Source of the DNA: Kitasatospora aureofaciens
GTDB taxonomy: Bacteria; Actinomycetota; Actinomycetes; Streptomycetales; Streptomycetaceae
NCBI GenBank assembly: GCA_000720845.1
Contig: JODU01000005.1
Coordinates: forward strand, 62,001 to 126,000
Reading direction: 5' to 3'
Length of the DNA: 64,000 bases
Shown here: piece after piece, positions 52,787 to 60,176 of the stretch
How positions within the stretch are numbered: position 1 is the first letter of the stretch
How the letters are laid out: each line of letters opens with the position of its first letter
Made by a program: the position numbers and the translations under genes
Notes under the pieces: generated by a model
Told to the model about the DNA's origin: nothing
What the model saw: the letters and a program-made list of their open reading frames with translations, nothing else
Databases searched by the model: none

Positions 52787-53566
52787 GTGCGACAGACCCT
52801 GAGCAGGGGGATGGTCGCGGCTGCCGCCGCGACCGGCATCCTTTCCCTGTGCGGCAGCCCCGCCCTTGCCGACTCACACGCGGACGGAGCCGCCACGAAC
52901 TCGCCGGGCGCCGTGTCCGGAAACGCCCTCCAGGTCCCCGTCGACGTGCCCGTGAACGCCTGCGGCAACACCGTCGACGTGATCGCCGCCCTGAACCCGG
53001 CCTTCGGCAACGAGTGCGAGAACACCTCGGACGAGCAGACCGACGGCAACGGCAAGGGCGGCGGGTACGGCGAGGACACCTCGTCGACGTCCTCGTCCAC
53101 GTCCTCGTCGTCCGGTGCCCACGCGGACGGGGCGACCGAGGGCTCGCCCGGCGTCGATTCCGGCAACACCACGCAGATCCCGGTCGACGTGCCGGTCAAC
53201 CTCTGCGGCAACACCGTCGACGTGATCGCCGCGCTGAACCCGGTCTTCGGCAACGAGTGCGAGAACGCCTCCGAGGAGCCCCCCGGCTACGGCGAGGAGG
53301 AGCCGCCGCCCCCGACCACGCCGCCCGGCTACGGCGAGGAGGAGCCCCCGCCGCCCACCCACGAGGAGCCGCCGCCCTCCGGTGAGGAGGAGCCCCCGCC
53401 GCCGTCCGAGGAGGAGCACACCCCGCCGGCTCCCCAGACGGAGCAGCCGCCCGTCCTGGCCGAGACCGGCAGCGAGGGCACCCTGGGCGCCGCGGCCGCC
53501 GGCGCCGTCCTGATCGCGGGCGGAGCGATCCTGTACCGCAGGGGCCGGGCCCTCTCGGGCCGCTGA
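52787..53566 (+). CDS. chpA: long chaplin with two chaplin domains and sortase signal
   Basis: A 259-residue cell-wall chaplin. After a signal peptide ending SPALA, chaplin domain 1 (about residues 30-80, QVPVDVPVNACGNTVDVIAA) and domain 2 (about 111-163, QIPVDVPVNLCGNTVDVIAA) each have a Cys pair. A Pro/Glu-rich spacer (GYGEEEPPPPT repeated, residues about 164-222) would span the wall. The sortase motif LAETG is at 224-228, followed by a hydrophobic helix and YRRGRALSGR. It anchors the rodlet layer to peptidoglycan. GTG 52787 has AGGAAG upstream. The A label rests on neighbourhood. Confidence 0.93.
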   Translation: MRQTLSRGMVAAAAATGILSLCGSPALADSHADGAATNSPGAVSGNALQVPVDVPVNACGNTVDVIAALNPAFGNECENTSDEQTDGNGKGGGYGEDTSSTSSSTSSSSGAHADGATEGSPGVDSGNTTQIPVDVPVNLCGNTVDVIAALNPVFGNECENASEEPPGYGEEEPPPPTTPPGYGEEEPPPPTHEEPPPSGEEEPPPPSEEEHTPPAPQTEQPPVLAETGSEGTLGAAAAGAVLIAGGAILYRRGRALSGR

Positions 53567-53584
53567 ACCCACCTCCGCTCACCC

Positions 53585-53627
53585 CGGCGCCCCCGCCGGC
53601 CCTCTCCACGGGCCGCCGGGGGCGCCG
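53585..53627. terminator. bidirectional terminator between chpA and the ATP-grasp gene
   Basis: An 18-bp stem with a single mismatch, CGGCGCCCCCGCCGGCCC / GGGCCGCCGGGGGCGCCG, and a 7-base loop, followed by TTG. Confidence 0.8.
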
Positions 53628-53655
53628 TTGCGACAGATGCCGGGCGCGCGGGGCC

Positions 53656-54966
53656 TCAGTGGCTGCCCGCCCGGTCCTCGTCCGGGCGGTCGAGGGCGCC
53701 GGTGCGGTCCGTGGCGGGGGCGGAGGCCTGGCGTACGACGCGGGCGCGGGCCGGGGGCGCGGTGTCCGGGCGGCCGTCACGGCCCCGGTGGACGCGGTCC
53801 CGGAGCCGGGCGCCCACATGGCGGCCCCACAGCGCCCACAGCGCCCGGCCCGGCGCCCGGTCGTCCCGGGCGTGCCAGGCCAGCTCGCGACCCCCCTGTG
53901 CCTCGCGGGCCGGACGCAGGGCACTCAGCGGCGCGTAGTTCTCCACCACGAACACCCGCCCCGGCCGCGGCAACCCCTGAGGCAGCGGGCGGTGCGTCAG
54001 ATCCAGGTGCAGGGCCCGTACGACGTCCAGTCCCGCGGTGTCGGTGAACAGCCGGAACTGGGCGCCGGGGCGCGGGTTGAAGTCGAGCAGGTGATAGCGG
54101 CCCGTCGTGCCGCAGCGGCGGAAGTCGAGGTCGAAGACGCCCCGGTAGCCCAGCTCCACGGTGACCCGCTCGGCGAGCGCCCGCACCCGCGGGTTCGGCG
54201 TCCAGCGGCCCACCGCCGTCAGACCGGCGCCGCGCGGCCTGGCCCGCGTCTTGCGGCCGGGACCGCCCGCCCGGACCGCGCCCGAGCGGTCGGCGTATCC
54301 GTGGAAGAACCAGTCCCGGTCGACACCCGGCGGCAGGAACGCCTGGAGCAGCAGCCGGCTGCCCGCCTCCTCCGCCCGCAGGTACAGCTCCCCGGCCTCC
54401 CGGGCGGAGCGCACCAGCACCGTGCTGCGCAGCCCGCCGCCCGGGGGCACCAGCCAGGGCCGGCTCCACTTCGCCACCACCGGCAGGCCCAGCCGCCACG
54501 CCGCCCGCGCCGCCTCCGCCGCGCCGTCCGGCACCAGGGTCTGGGGGTGCGGGACGTCCAGGGCCGCGCACACACCGGCCAGTTCCGCCTTGTCGGCCAC
54601 GCGGGCGGGCAGCTCGCCCGGCTGGTCGGGCAGCAGGTAGGCGGGCGCCAGTTCCGCCCGCGCCCGGCCCACCGCCACGGCGCACGCGTCGTCCATCGCA
54701 ATCAGCACGGCGGGCCGCCCGATCCGCCCGGCGACGCGGCGCAGGACCGCCGCGATCTCGGCGGGCGACGCGCCGGGCGGCGGCGGGGTGTGCAGCCCGC
54801 TCAGGTAACGGGAGGCGCGGACCGGGCTCTGATCGCAGTCGGCGACCACGTGCACGTCCACCCCCGCGCGGCCGAGCGAGCGCACGGCACCCAGCGTTCC
54901 GTGGTGAAAGGGGTTCCGGTCGGTCCGCAGCACAACGGCGGGGACACGGGTGTCGAACAGCGACAC
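53656..54966 (-). CDS. ATP-grasp ligase
   Basis: A 436-residue ATP-grasp enzyme of the carboxylate-amine/thiol ligase superfamily. PAVVLRTDRNPFHHGTLGAV opens the pre-grasp domain; GLPVVAKWSRPWLVP is the ATP-binding Lys loop; VELGYRGVFDLDFRRCG and YHLLDFNPRPGAQFRLF carry the metal-binding acidic residues and Asn. The C-terminal 80 residues are Arg-rich and variable. The enzyme would ligate an acid to an amine using ATP; no substrate can be named. GTG 54966 has GAAGGAAG before it. It is divergent from the GH26-like gene and lies at the edge of the polysaccharide cluster, so it may attach an amino acid or acyl group to the glycan or a precursor. Confidence 0.85.
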   Translation of the reverse strand: MSLFDTRVPAVVLRTDRNPFHHGTLGAVRSLGRAGVDVHVVADCDQSPVRASRYLSGLHTPPPPGASPAEIAAVLRRVAGRIGRPAVLIAMDDACAVAVGRARAELAPAYLLPDQPGELPARVADKAELAGVCAALDVPHPQTLVPDGAAEAARAAWRLGLPVVAKWSRPWLVPPGGGLRSTVLVRSAREAGELYLRAEEAGSRLLLQAFLPPGVDRDWFFHGYADRSGAVRAGGPGRKTRARPRGAGLTAVGRWTPNPRVRALAERVTVELGYRGVFDLDFRRCGTTGRYHLLDFNPRPGAQFRLFTDTAGLDVVRALHLDLTHRPLPQGLPRPGRVFVVENYAPLSALRPAREAQGGRELAWHARDDRAPGRALWALWGRHVGARLRDRVHRGRDGRPDTAPPARARVVRQASAPATDRTGALDRPDEDRAGSH

Positions 54967-55139
54967 GGGAGACTTCCTTCGGATTCGGATGAGGTTCACC
55001 GGTGCGGGCGATCGGCGCACTCGAAAGCCGTAACAGCGGTGGCGTGATGGCAGGTCATATGACTGAGTGTCAGTAAGAAGGAGCGATTCACGGCGACCGA
55101 AGACCGGACGACGGACCACAGACCACTAAGGAGGCCGGC

Positions 55140-56327
55140 ATGGCCGCACGGCAGTCACGGACCCGGTCCAGGCGGCGTCCGGCGCACGCCGCGGCCGCGG
55201 CGATCGCGGCGGCGGCGTTCCTCGCCGCGGGCCCCGGTGTCGCCGCCGGCGAACCGGCCGCGCCCGAACCCACCCCCGCCTTCGGCGCGTACCTCGACTA
55301 CGGCCCCCGCGGCGTGGCCCGGATGGCCGCGCTGAGCCGCTGGCTGGGCGGCGCCGAGCTGCGCGTCGGCCACACCTACCTGCCCGGCGACCGCTGGAGC
55401 AACATCGAGGGAGCCCCCGGCTTCCTCGACGTGTGGGCCGACTGGCGCACCCGCGAGGCCGACCGGATGCTCGTCCTCAACGTGCCCATGATGGAGCGCA
55501 ACGAGGAGCACGTCGACGACGACGAGGTGCGCGAACTGCTGCGCCAGGGCGCCGCCGGACGCTTCGACCACCACTTCCGCGCCCTCGCCGAACGCCTGGT
55601 CGCCCTCAAGGTCCCGGACACGGTCCTGGTGCTCGGCTGGGAGATGAACGGCACCACTTACACCCACCGCTGCGGACCGGACCCCGAGGCGTGGAAGACG
55701 TACTGGAACCGGATCGTCACCACCATGCGCGCGGTGCCCGGCCAGAAGTTCCGGTTCGACTTCGCGCCGAGCCGCGGCCGGGACGCCGTGCCCTGGACGC
55801 AGTGCTATCCCGGCGACGCCACCGTCGACATCGTCGGCATGGACTCCTACGACCAGCCGCGCGGGATGTCGTTCGACGAACAGGTGAAGGAACCCTACGG
55901 ACTCCAGGCGCACGTGGACTTCGCGAAGGCGCACGGCAAGCCCGTCTCCTACCCGGAATGGGGACTGTTCCGCAACGGCGACAACGCCGCCTACATGCGG
56001 CGCATGCTCGCCTGGATGGACGAGCACAAGCCCGTGTACAACACGGTCACCGACTACTGCCCGCACGGCGTGTGGCAGTGCGACGACAATCCCCGGTCCA
56101 CGGCCGTCTACCGGTCCGTGCTCTTCGGCCGCACCGACGCACCCGAGCCGACGGTCCCCACACCCACGGAACCCACCACGCCCACCGCGCCGCCCGTGCC
56201 CCCGGAGCCGTCCACGACACCCGAGCCCCCGGCCGGCTGCTCGCCGCTGGAGCTGGGCGACTGGGTCGAGTACTGGCTCGGCGGGAAGCTGTGCATGCGC
56301 CTGGACTGGTACGCGCGCGACAAGTAG
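55140..56327 (+). CDS. secreted GH26-like glycosidase with Pro/Thr-rich tail
   Basis: A 395-residue secreted glycosidase. The signal peptide is Ala-rich (AHAAAAAIAAAAFLAAGPG). A TIM barrel follows with Glu168 in GWEMNG as likely acid/base and Glu273 in SYPEWG as likely nucleophile, the pair expected of clan GH-A and family GH26. A Pro/Thr linker (about 340-370) leads to a short C-terminal module with two Cys (GCSPLELGDWVEYWLGG), perhaps a wall- or carbohydrate-binding element. ATG 55140 sits 5 bases after GGAGG. It lies between the ATP-grasp gene and the polysaccharide operon and may trim or release the polymer. Confidence 0.88.
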   Translation: MAARQSRTRSRRRPAHAAAAAIAAAAFLAAGPGVAAGEPAAPEPTPAFGAYLDYGPRGVARMAALSRWLGGAELRVGHTYLPGDRWSNIEGAPGFLDVWADWRTREADRMLVLNVPMMERNEEHVDDDEVRELLRQGAAGRFDHHFRALAERLVALKVPDTVLVLGWEMNGTTYTHRCGPDPEAWKTYWNRIVTTMRAVPGQKFRFDFAPSRGRDAVPWTQCYPGDATVDIVGMDSYDQPRGMSFDEQVKEPYGLQAHVDFAKAHGKPVSYPEWGLFRNGDNAAYMRRMLAWMDEHKPVYNTVTDYCPHGVWQCDDNPRSTAVYRSVLFGRTDAPEPTVPTPTEPTTPTAPPVPPEPSTTPEPPAGCSPLELGDWVEYWLGGKLCMRLDWYARDK

Positions 56328-56345
56328 CGGCACCCGCAGGGCGCC

Positions 56346-56381
56346 ACGGTGGCGGCGGGCCCGGTCAGGCGCCGCCACCGT
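56346..56381. terminator. bidirectional hairpin between the glycosidase and the acyltransferase
   Basis: Perfect arms ACGGTGGCGGC (56346-56356) and GCCGCCACCGT (56371-56381); the convergent acyltransferase stop at 56365 lies in the loop. Confidence 0.75.
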
Positions 56382-57513
56382 CGCACCCCTTCCGCTCCGC
56401 CCGCCGCCGCAGCAGCTCCTTGCCCCGCCGCCGGGCGGCGGCGTCGGCCAGGGCCGCCGCCAGCAGCGGTGCCGTGCGGCGGCGGGCCAGCAGCAGCCGC
56501 TGGTTCGGCACCGGCTCCGGGCGCCAGCGGTGCTTGTACGGCTCGTCACCCCGCAGCAGGCTCAGCGTGGAGCGCCCCGGGGCGCGGGCGAGCTGGGCGC
56601 ACGCGGCCAGCAGCATCACCGCCACGTCCGCCTTCGACTCCCGCAGCCGGGGGTGCGCGCCGTACAGGTAGCCCCCGGCCAGCCGGTGCGACAGCAGCGT
56701 CACGTCCACGGCCACCACCTCGTCGGCCATCCGGAACTCGGTGACCACCGCGTCCCCGTTCCGGACCATCGGCCCCACCGCCCGCACCAGGTGCTCGCGG
56801 AAGCGGGGGCGCAGGTGTTCGCCGGTCACCTTCCGCCCCTGCCACTGCATCCGGTGCAGGTCGAGGAGCCGGCGCAGCGCCGCGTCGGTCTCGTCGGGCA
56901 GGACGGGCCGGGCCTTGACGCCGAGCGCGTCCAGCCGGCGCAGCTGGGCGCGGACCCGCTGCCTGGCCTTGGCCGAGGGCAGCCGGGCGGCCAGTTCGTC
57001 CACGGGGAGGGCGGGCAGCTCCAGGCAGAGCGAGTCCGCGAGCCGGTGCCGGGGGCCGCGCCAGCGTGCGTAGACCCGTTCGGCGGCCGCGCCCGGCCGG
57101 ACCTCGCGCAGGTCGACCAGCGCGGTGCGGGCCGCCGCGGCCAGGCCCGCGGCGAGCGCGGTCTCCGCGTCCGGGCCCCGCTCGTCGTCGAGCAGGACGT
57201 CCCCGTAGTCCGAGATCGCCCCGCCCAGCGGCACCAGCGCGGGCACCGGGCGCCGTACGAGCGTCAGCGGCGCCGCGGCGACCAGTTCGCCGCCCGCGCG
57301 GGCCAGCACCAGCCGCAGCCGCCCGGCCGCACCGTACGAGCGCCACCAGGAGAGCAGCCAGGCGTGGCTCTGGAACGGGGTCGCGGCGGCGCACCGGTCG
57401 TACAGCCGCCTCCACTGCGGGGCCAGCTCCGCGAAGGCGGCCTCGTCGGTGACCAGTTCGAGGGTGTGACCGGGCGGGAGCGCGCCCGGGTGCGGCGGCC
57501 TCGGGTACGTCAC
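56365..57513 (-). CDS. CelD/FemAB-like acyltransferase (GNAT_6 fold)
   Basis: A 382-residue cytosolic acyltransferase. LELVTDEAAFAELAPQWRRL and ATPFQSHAWLLSWWRSYG are the N-terminal half; DLHRMQWQGRK and GGYLYGAHPRLRES with a final KHRWRPE are features of the CelD/BcsL family linked to cellulose and exopolysaccharide clusters. It likely acylates a sugar or a peptide-bound precursor. GTG 57513 overlaps the Wzz gene (GTGA). Last gene of the minus-strand polysaccharide operon. Confidence 0.85.
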   Translation of the reverse strand: MTYPRPPHPGALPPGHTLELVTDEAAFAELAPQWRRLYDRCAAATPFQSHAWLLSWWRSYGAAGRLRLVLARAGGELVAAAPLTLVRRPVPALVPLGGAISDYGDVLLDDERGPDAETALAAGLAAAARTALVDLREVRPGAAAERVYARWRGPRHRLADSLCLELPALPVDELAARLPSAKARQRVRAQLRRLDALGVKARPVLPDETDAALRRLLDLHRMQWQGRKVTGEHLRPRFREHLVRAVGPMVRNGDAVVTEFRMADEVVAVDVTLLSHRLAGGYLYGAHPRLRESKADVAVMLLAACAQLARAPGRSTLSLLRGDEPYKHRWRPEPVPNQRLLLARRRTAPLLAAALADAAARRRGKELLRRRAERKGCDGGGA

Positions 57514-58223
57514 AGCTGTCCGCGGCCGTCGGCCGCCGACGCCGGTCCGGGCACCGCCGCGCGACCGGGCTCCCGTACGCCGCGGCGCGGCCGGACCAGC
57601 AGGGCCAGCCCGCCCAGCAGTCCGCCCGCGCTCGCGCCCACCAGGCCCGTCACGGCGGCGGACGCCGAGGACGCCTCGGTGGGTTCGGTGGCCCGGGCGA
57701 ACTGCCGCAGCTCCACGTGGGTGTCGTCGGCGGACGCCGCCGCGTGCCGGGTCAGGGCCCGGGTGACGGCGTTGGCCATGTCGGCGGCCTCCTCGGGGTC
57801 GGCGGAGGTGGCCGTCACGGAGACCATCGGCGCGTCCGGCGAGGTCGCGGTGCGGACGCTCCGCTCCAGGGTCGCCACCGGTACGTGGGCCCACATCTGC
57901 GCGTCCCCGAGCACCGCGAGCTGGGTGGCGACCCGGCCGTAGGCCTGCGCGAAGCCCAGCGCGGACGCCGGGTCGGAGGCGTCGGCGGGGACGGCGACGA
58001 CGTAACTCGTCGCCGTGTACTGCGGGGTGGCGAGCAGGCCGTACCCGGCGCCGAGCAGCCCGCCGGCGAGGACGCCGGCCGCCAGCGGGGACCAGGGCGG
58101 CAGGGAGCGCAGTCGGCCAGGGACGCGGCGCAGGGCGGCCCGGACGCGGTGCCGGCGCGCGGGGGGTGCGGGCCCGTCGTCCGTCGCGGTCTCGGCCGGG
58201 GACTGGGTGAGGGGCTCGGTCAT
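57510..58223 (-). CDS. Wzz/capsular-polysaccharide chain-length-like protein
   Basis: A 237-residue membrane protein with two helices: one near residue 45-65 (LAAGVLAGGLLGAGYGLLAT) and one near 190-208 (GLVGASAGGLLGGLALLV). A mostly alpha extracytoplasmic domain lies between. The YTATSYVVAVPADASDPASA segment after helix 1 is the Wzz-type opening. No tyrosine kinase domain is attached. It probably sets chain length with the ligase/polymerase-like protein. ATG 58223 overlaps the glycosyltransferase stop (ATGA). Confidence 0.85.
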   Translation of the reverse strand: MTEPLTQSPAETATDDGPAPPARRHRVRAALRRVPGRLRSLPPWSPLAAGVLAGGLLGAGYGLLATPQYTATSYVVAVPADASDPASALGFAQAYGRVATQLAVLGDAQMWAHVPVATLERSVRTATSPDAPMVSVTATSADPEEAADMANAVTRALTRHAAASADDTHVELRQFARATEPTEASSASAAVTGLVGASAGGLLGGLALLVRPRRGVREPGRAAVPGPASAADGRGQL

Positions 58224-59407
58224 GTGGAGGTGACTCCCTGGGATGCCGGGGACGAGGACGGGGGCGGGGGCAGCGGTTGCGCGAGGGTGGTCGCGTACAC
58301 GTCCATCAGCCGGGCGGCGCTGCGGGTGACGCAGTAGTGGCGGGCCGCTTCGGGCGCCGGGCGCCTGCCGGGGACCGGGCCGTGGGCCGCGCGGGCCCCG
58401 GCGAGGGCGCGTGCGAACTCCCCGGCGCCGCCCACGACCCGCCGTGCCGTGGGCGCGGACCCGGGGGGCAGGTCCTCGATCGCCGGGCAGGAGGCGTACA
58501 GCACGGGCAGCCCGGACGCGAGCCCCTCCACGGCGGCCAGGCCGAAGGCCTCCTCCGGGGACGGCGACGCGAGGACGTCCATCGCGGCGGCGAGGGCGGG
58601 CAGGTCGGGGCCGGGGGATCCGTCGGGGAGGTAGGGGCGTTCGCCGGTGAGCAGGACGCGGTCGGCGACCCCTGCCTCGTGGGCGGTGCGGCGCAGCAGG
58701 TGCTCCTGGGGGCCGCCGCCGACCAGCAGCAGCCAGCAGTCCGCCGGCAGCAGGGCCAGCGCGCGGACCAGGACGTCGAAGCGCTTGGCCGCCGTCAGCC
58801 GGCCGACGCCGCCCACGACGTACGCGCCCTCGGGCAGGCCGAGGCGGCGCCGGGTGCGCAGCCGCAGCACCGGGTCGAAGCGGAAGCGCTCCAGGTCGAT
58901 GCCGTTGGGCACGACCTCGATACGGGGCGCGGGCACGCCCCAGCGGCGCAGCCGGTCGGCGACTGTGGGGGAGACGGCGACCGTGGCGCTGCCGAGGCGC
59001 TCCCCGGCCAGGTACAGGGCGCGGACGCCCGGGGTGAGCGGGCGGCCCTCCATCTGGGAGTCGCCGAGGGAGTGTTCGGTGGCGACGACCGCGCGTACCC
59101 CGGCCATGCGGGCGGCGAGGCGGCCGTAGAGGCAGGCGCGGTAGAGGTGGGTGTGCACGAGGTCGTAGCCGCCGGTGCGGATCAGGCGGGCCAGGCGGGG
59201 CAGCGCGGACAGGTCGCGGTTGCCGGTCATGCCGAGGTGGACGACGTGCACGCCGTCGGCCAGCAGCCCGTCGGCGACCGGACCGGGGTTGGTGAGCGTC
59301 ACGACGTCGCAGTCGACGGGGAGGTGACGCAGGAGCAGCCGCAGCTGCTGCTCGGCGCCGCCGACGCCGAGACCGGTGATGATGTGCAGGGCCTTCACGT
59401 CGGTCAC
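58220..59407 (-). CDS. GT4-family glycosyltransferase
   Basis: A 395-residue GT-B enzyme. The N-terminal half begins ALHIITGLGVGGAEQQLRLL and has the HTHLYRACLYGR acceptor loop. The C-terminal half has VVPNGIDLERF and the nucleotide-sugar Glu-x7-Glu motif SPSPEEAFGLAAVEGLASG. It adds a sugar to the lipid-linked repeat on the cytosolic side. It starts one base after the deacetylase stop. Confidence 0.9.
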   Translation of the reverse strand: MTDVKALHIITGLGVGGAEQQLRLLLRHLPVDCDVVTLTNPGPVADGLLADGVHVVHLGMTGNRDLSALPRLARLIRTGGYDLVHTHLYRACLYGRLAARMAGVRAVVATEHSLGDSQMEGRPLTPGVRALYLAGERLGSATVAVSPTVADRLRRWGVPAPRIEVVPNGIDLERFRFDPVLRLRTRRRLGLPEGAYVVGGVGRLTAAKRFDVLVRALALLPADCWLLLVGGGPQEHLLRRTAHEAGVADRVLLTGERPYLPDGSPGPDLPALAAAMDVLASPSPEEAFGLAAVEGLASGLPVLYASCPAIEDLPPGSAPTARRVVGGAGEFARALAGARAAHGPVPGRRPAPEAARHYCVTRSAARLMDVYATTLAQPLPPPPSSSPASQGVTST

Positions 59408-59408
59408 C

Positions 59409-60176
59409 TCACACTCCCGCCGGGGCCCGGCGGCGCAGGCGGTGCAGCCGCATCTTCAGCAGTAGCCGTACGGAGGTGTCGTTCTGGCCCACGTGCACGC
59501 GCGGCAAGGCGTACGGGCCGGTCAACGGCCCGGGATCGATGGCGCATGCGTAGGTGTAGCCGGCGGCGCGCACGGCGTCGGCGGCGCGGGCGTCGACCGT
59601 GCCGTACGGGTAGCAGAAGCCGGCGACCTCGGCGCCGGTCAACTCCGCGAGCAGGGCCCTGCTCCCGGCGGTCTCGGCGGTCAGCGTGGCGTCGTCCGCC
59701 GTGGTGAGGTCGACGTGGGTGAGACCGTGCGAGCCGATCTCGACGCCCTCGGCGGCGGCGCGGCGGACGCCGTCGGCGGTCAGCAGGGGCTTGCGCGGGC
59801 CTAGCGGGTCCCAGGCGTTGTCGCCGCCGAGCCGTCCGGGCAGCACGAAGAGGGTCGCCCCGCAGCCCCAGCGGCGCAGGCACGGCAGCGCGTGCTCGAC
59901 GAAGTCGGCGTAGCCGTCGTCGAAGGTCAGCCCCACCAGGTCCCGGCCGCCGCCCCGGGCGCGGGCGGCCAGCAGCTCGCCGACCGGCACGCCGCGCAGC
60001 CCGCGCCGCCGCAGCCAGCCCAGCTGCGCGTCCAGCCGGCCGGGCGTGACCGTGATGCGGTACGGGTCGTCCGAGCAGTCGCCGACGGAGTGGTACATGG
60101 CGACCCAGGGGACGGGGCCGGGGCGGGGGTCAGCGATGGTGGTGGCGGAAGGGGAACCGGTAGCGGGAACGGCCAT
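59409..60176 (-). CDS. polysaccharide deacetylase (CE4/NodB)
   Basis: A 255-residue NodB-domain protein. LTFDDGYADFVEHALP holds the catalytic Asp and metal Asp; SHGLTHVDLTT supplies the two metal His; GFCYPYGTVDARA is motif 3. It removes acetyl groups from an aminosugar polymer or precursor. I see no signal peptide, so a cytosolic lipid-linked substrate is possible. The ATG at 60176 overlaps the flippase gene by 47 bp and has GAAGG 8 bases ahead; no later start keeps the domain intact. Confidence 0.88.
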   Translation of the reverse strand: MAVPATGSPSATTIADPRPGPVPWVAMYHSVGDCSDDPYRITVTPGRLDAQLGWLRRRGLRGVPVGELLAARARGGGRDLVGLTFDDGYADFVEHALPCLRRWGCGATLFVLPGRLGGDNAWDPLGPRKPLLTADGVRRAAAEGVEIGSHGLTHVDLTTADDATLTAETAGSRALLAELTGAEVAGFCYPYGTVDARAADAVRAAGYTYACAIDPGPLTGPYALPRVHVGQNDTSVRLLLKMRLHRLRRRAPAGV

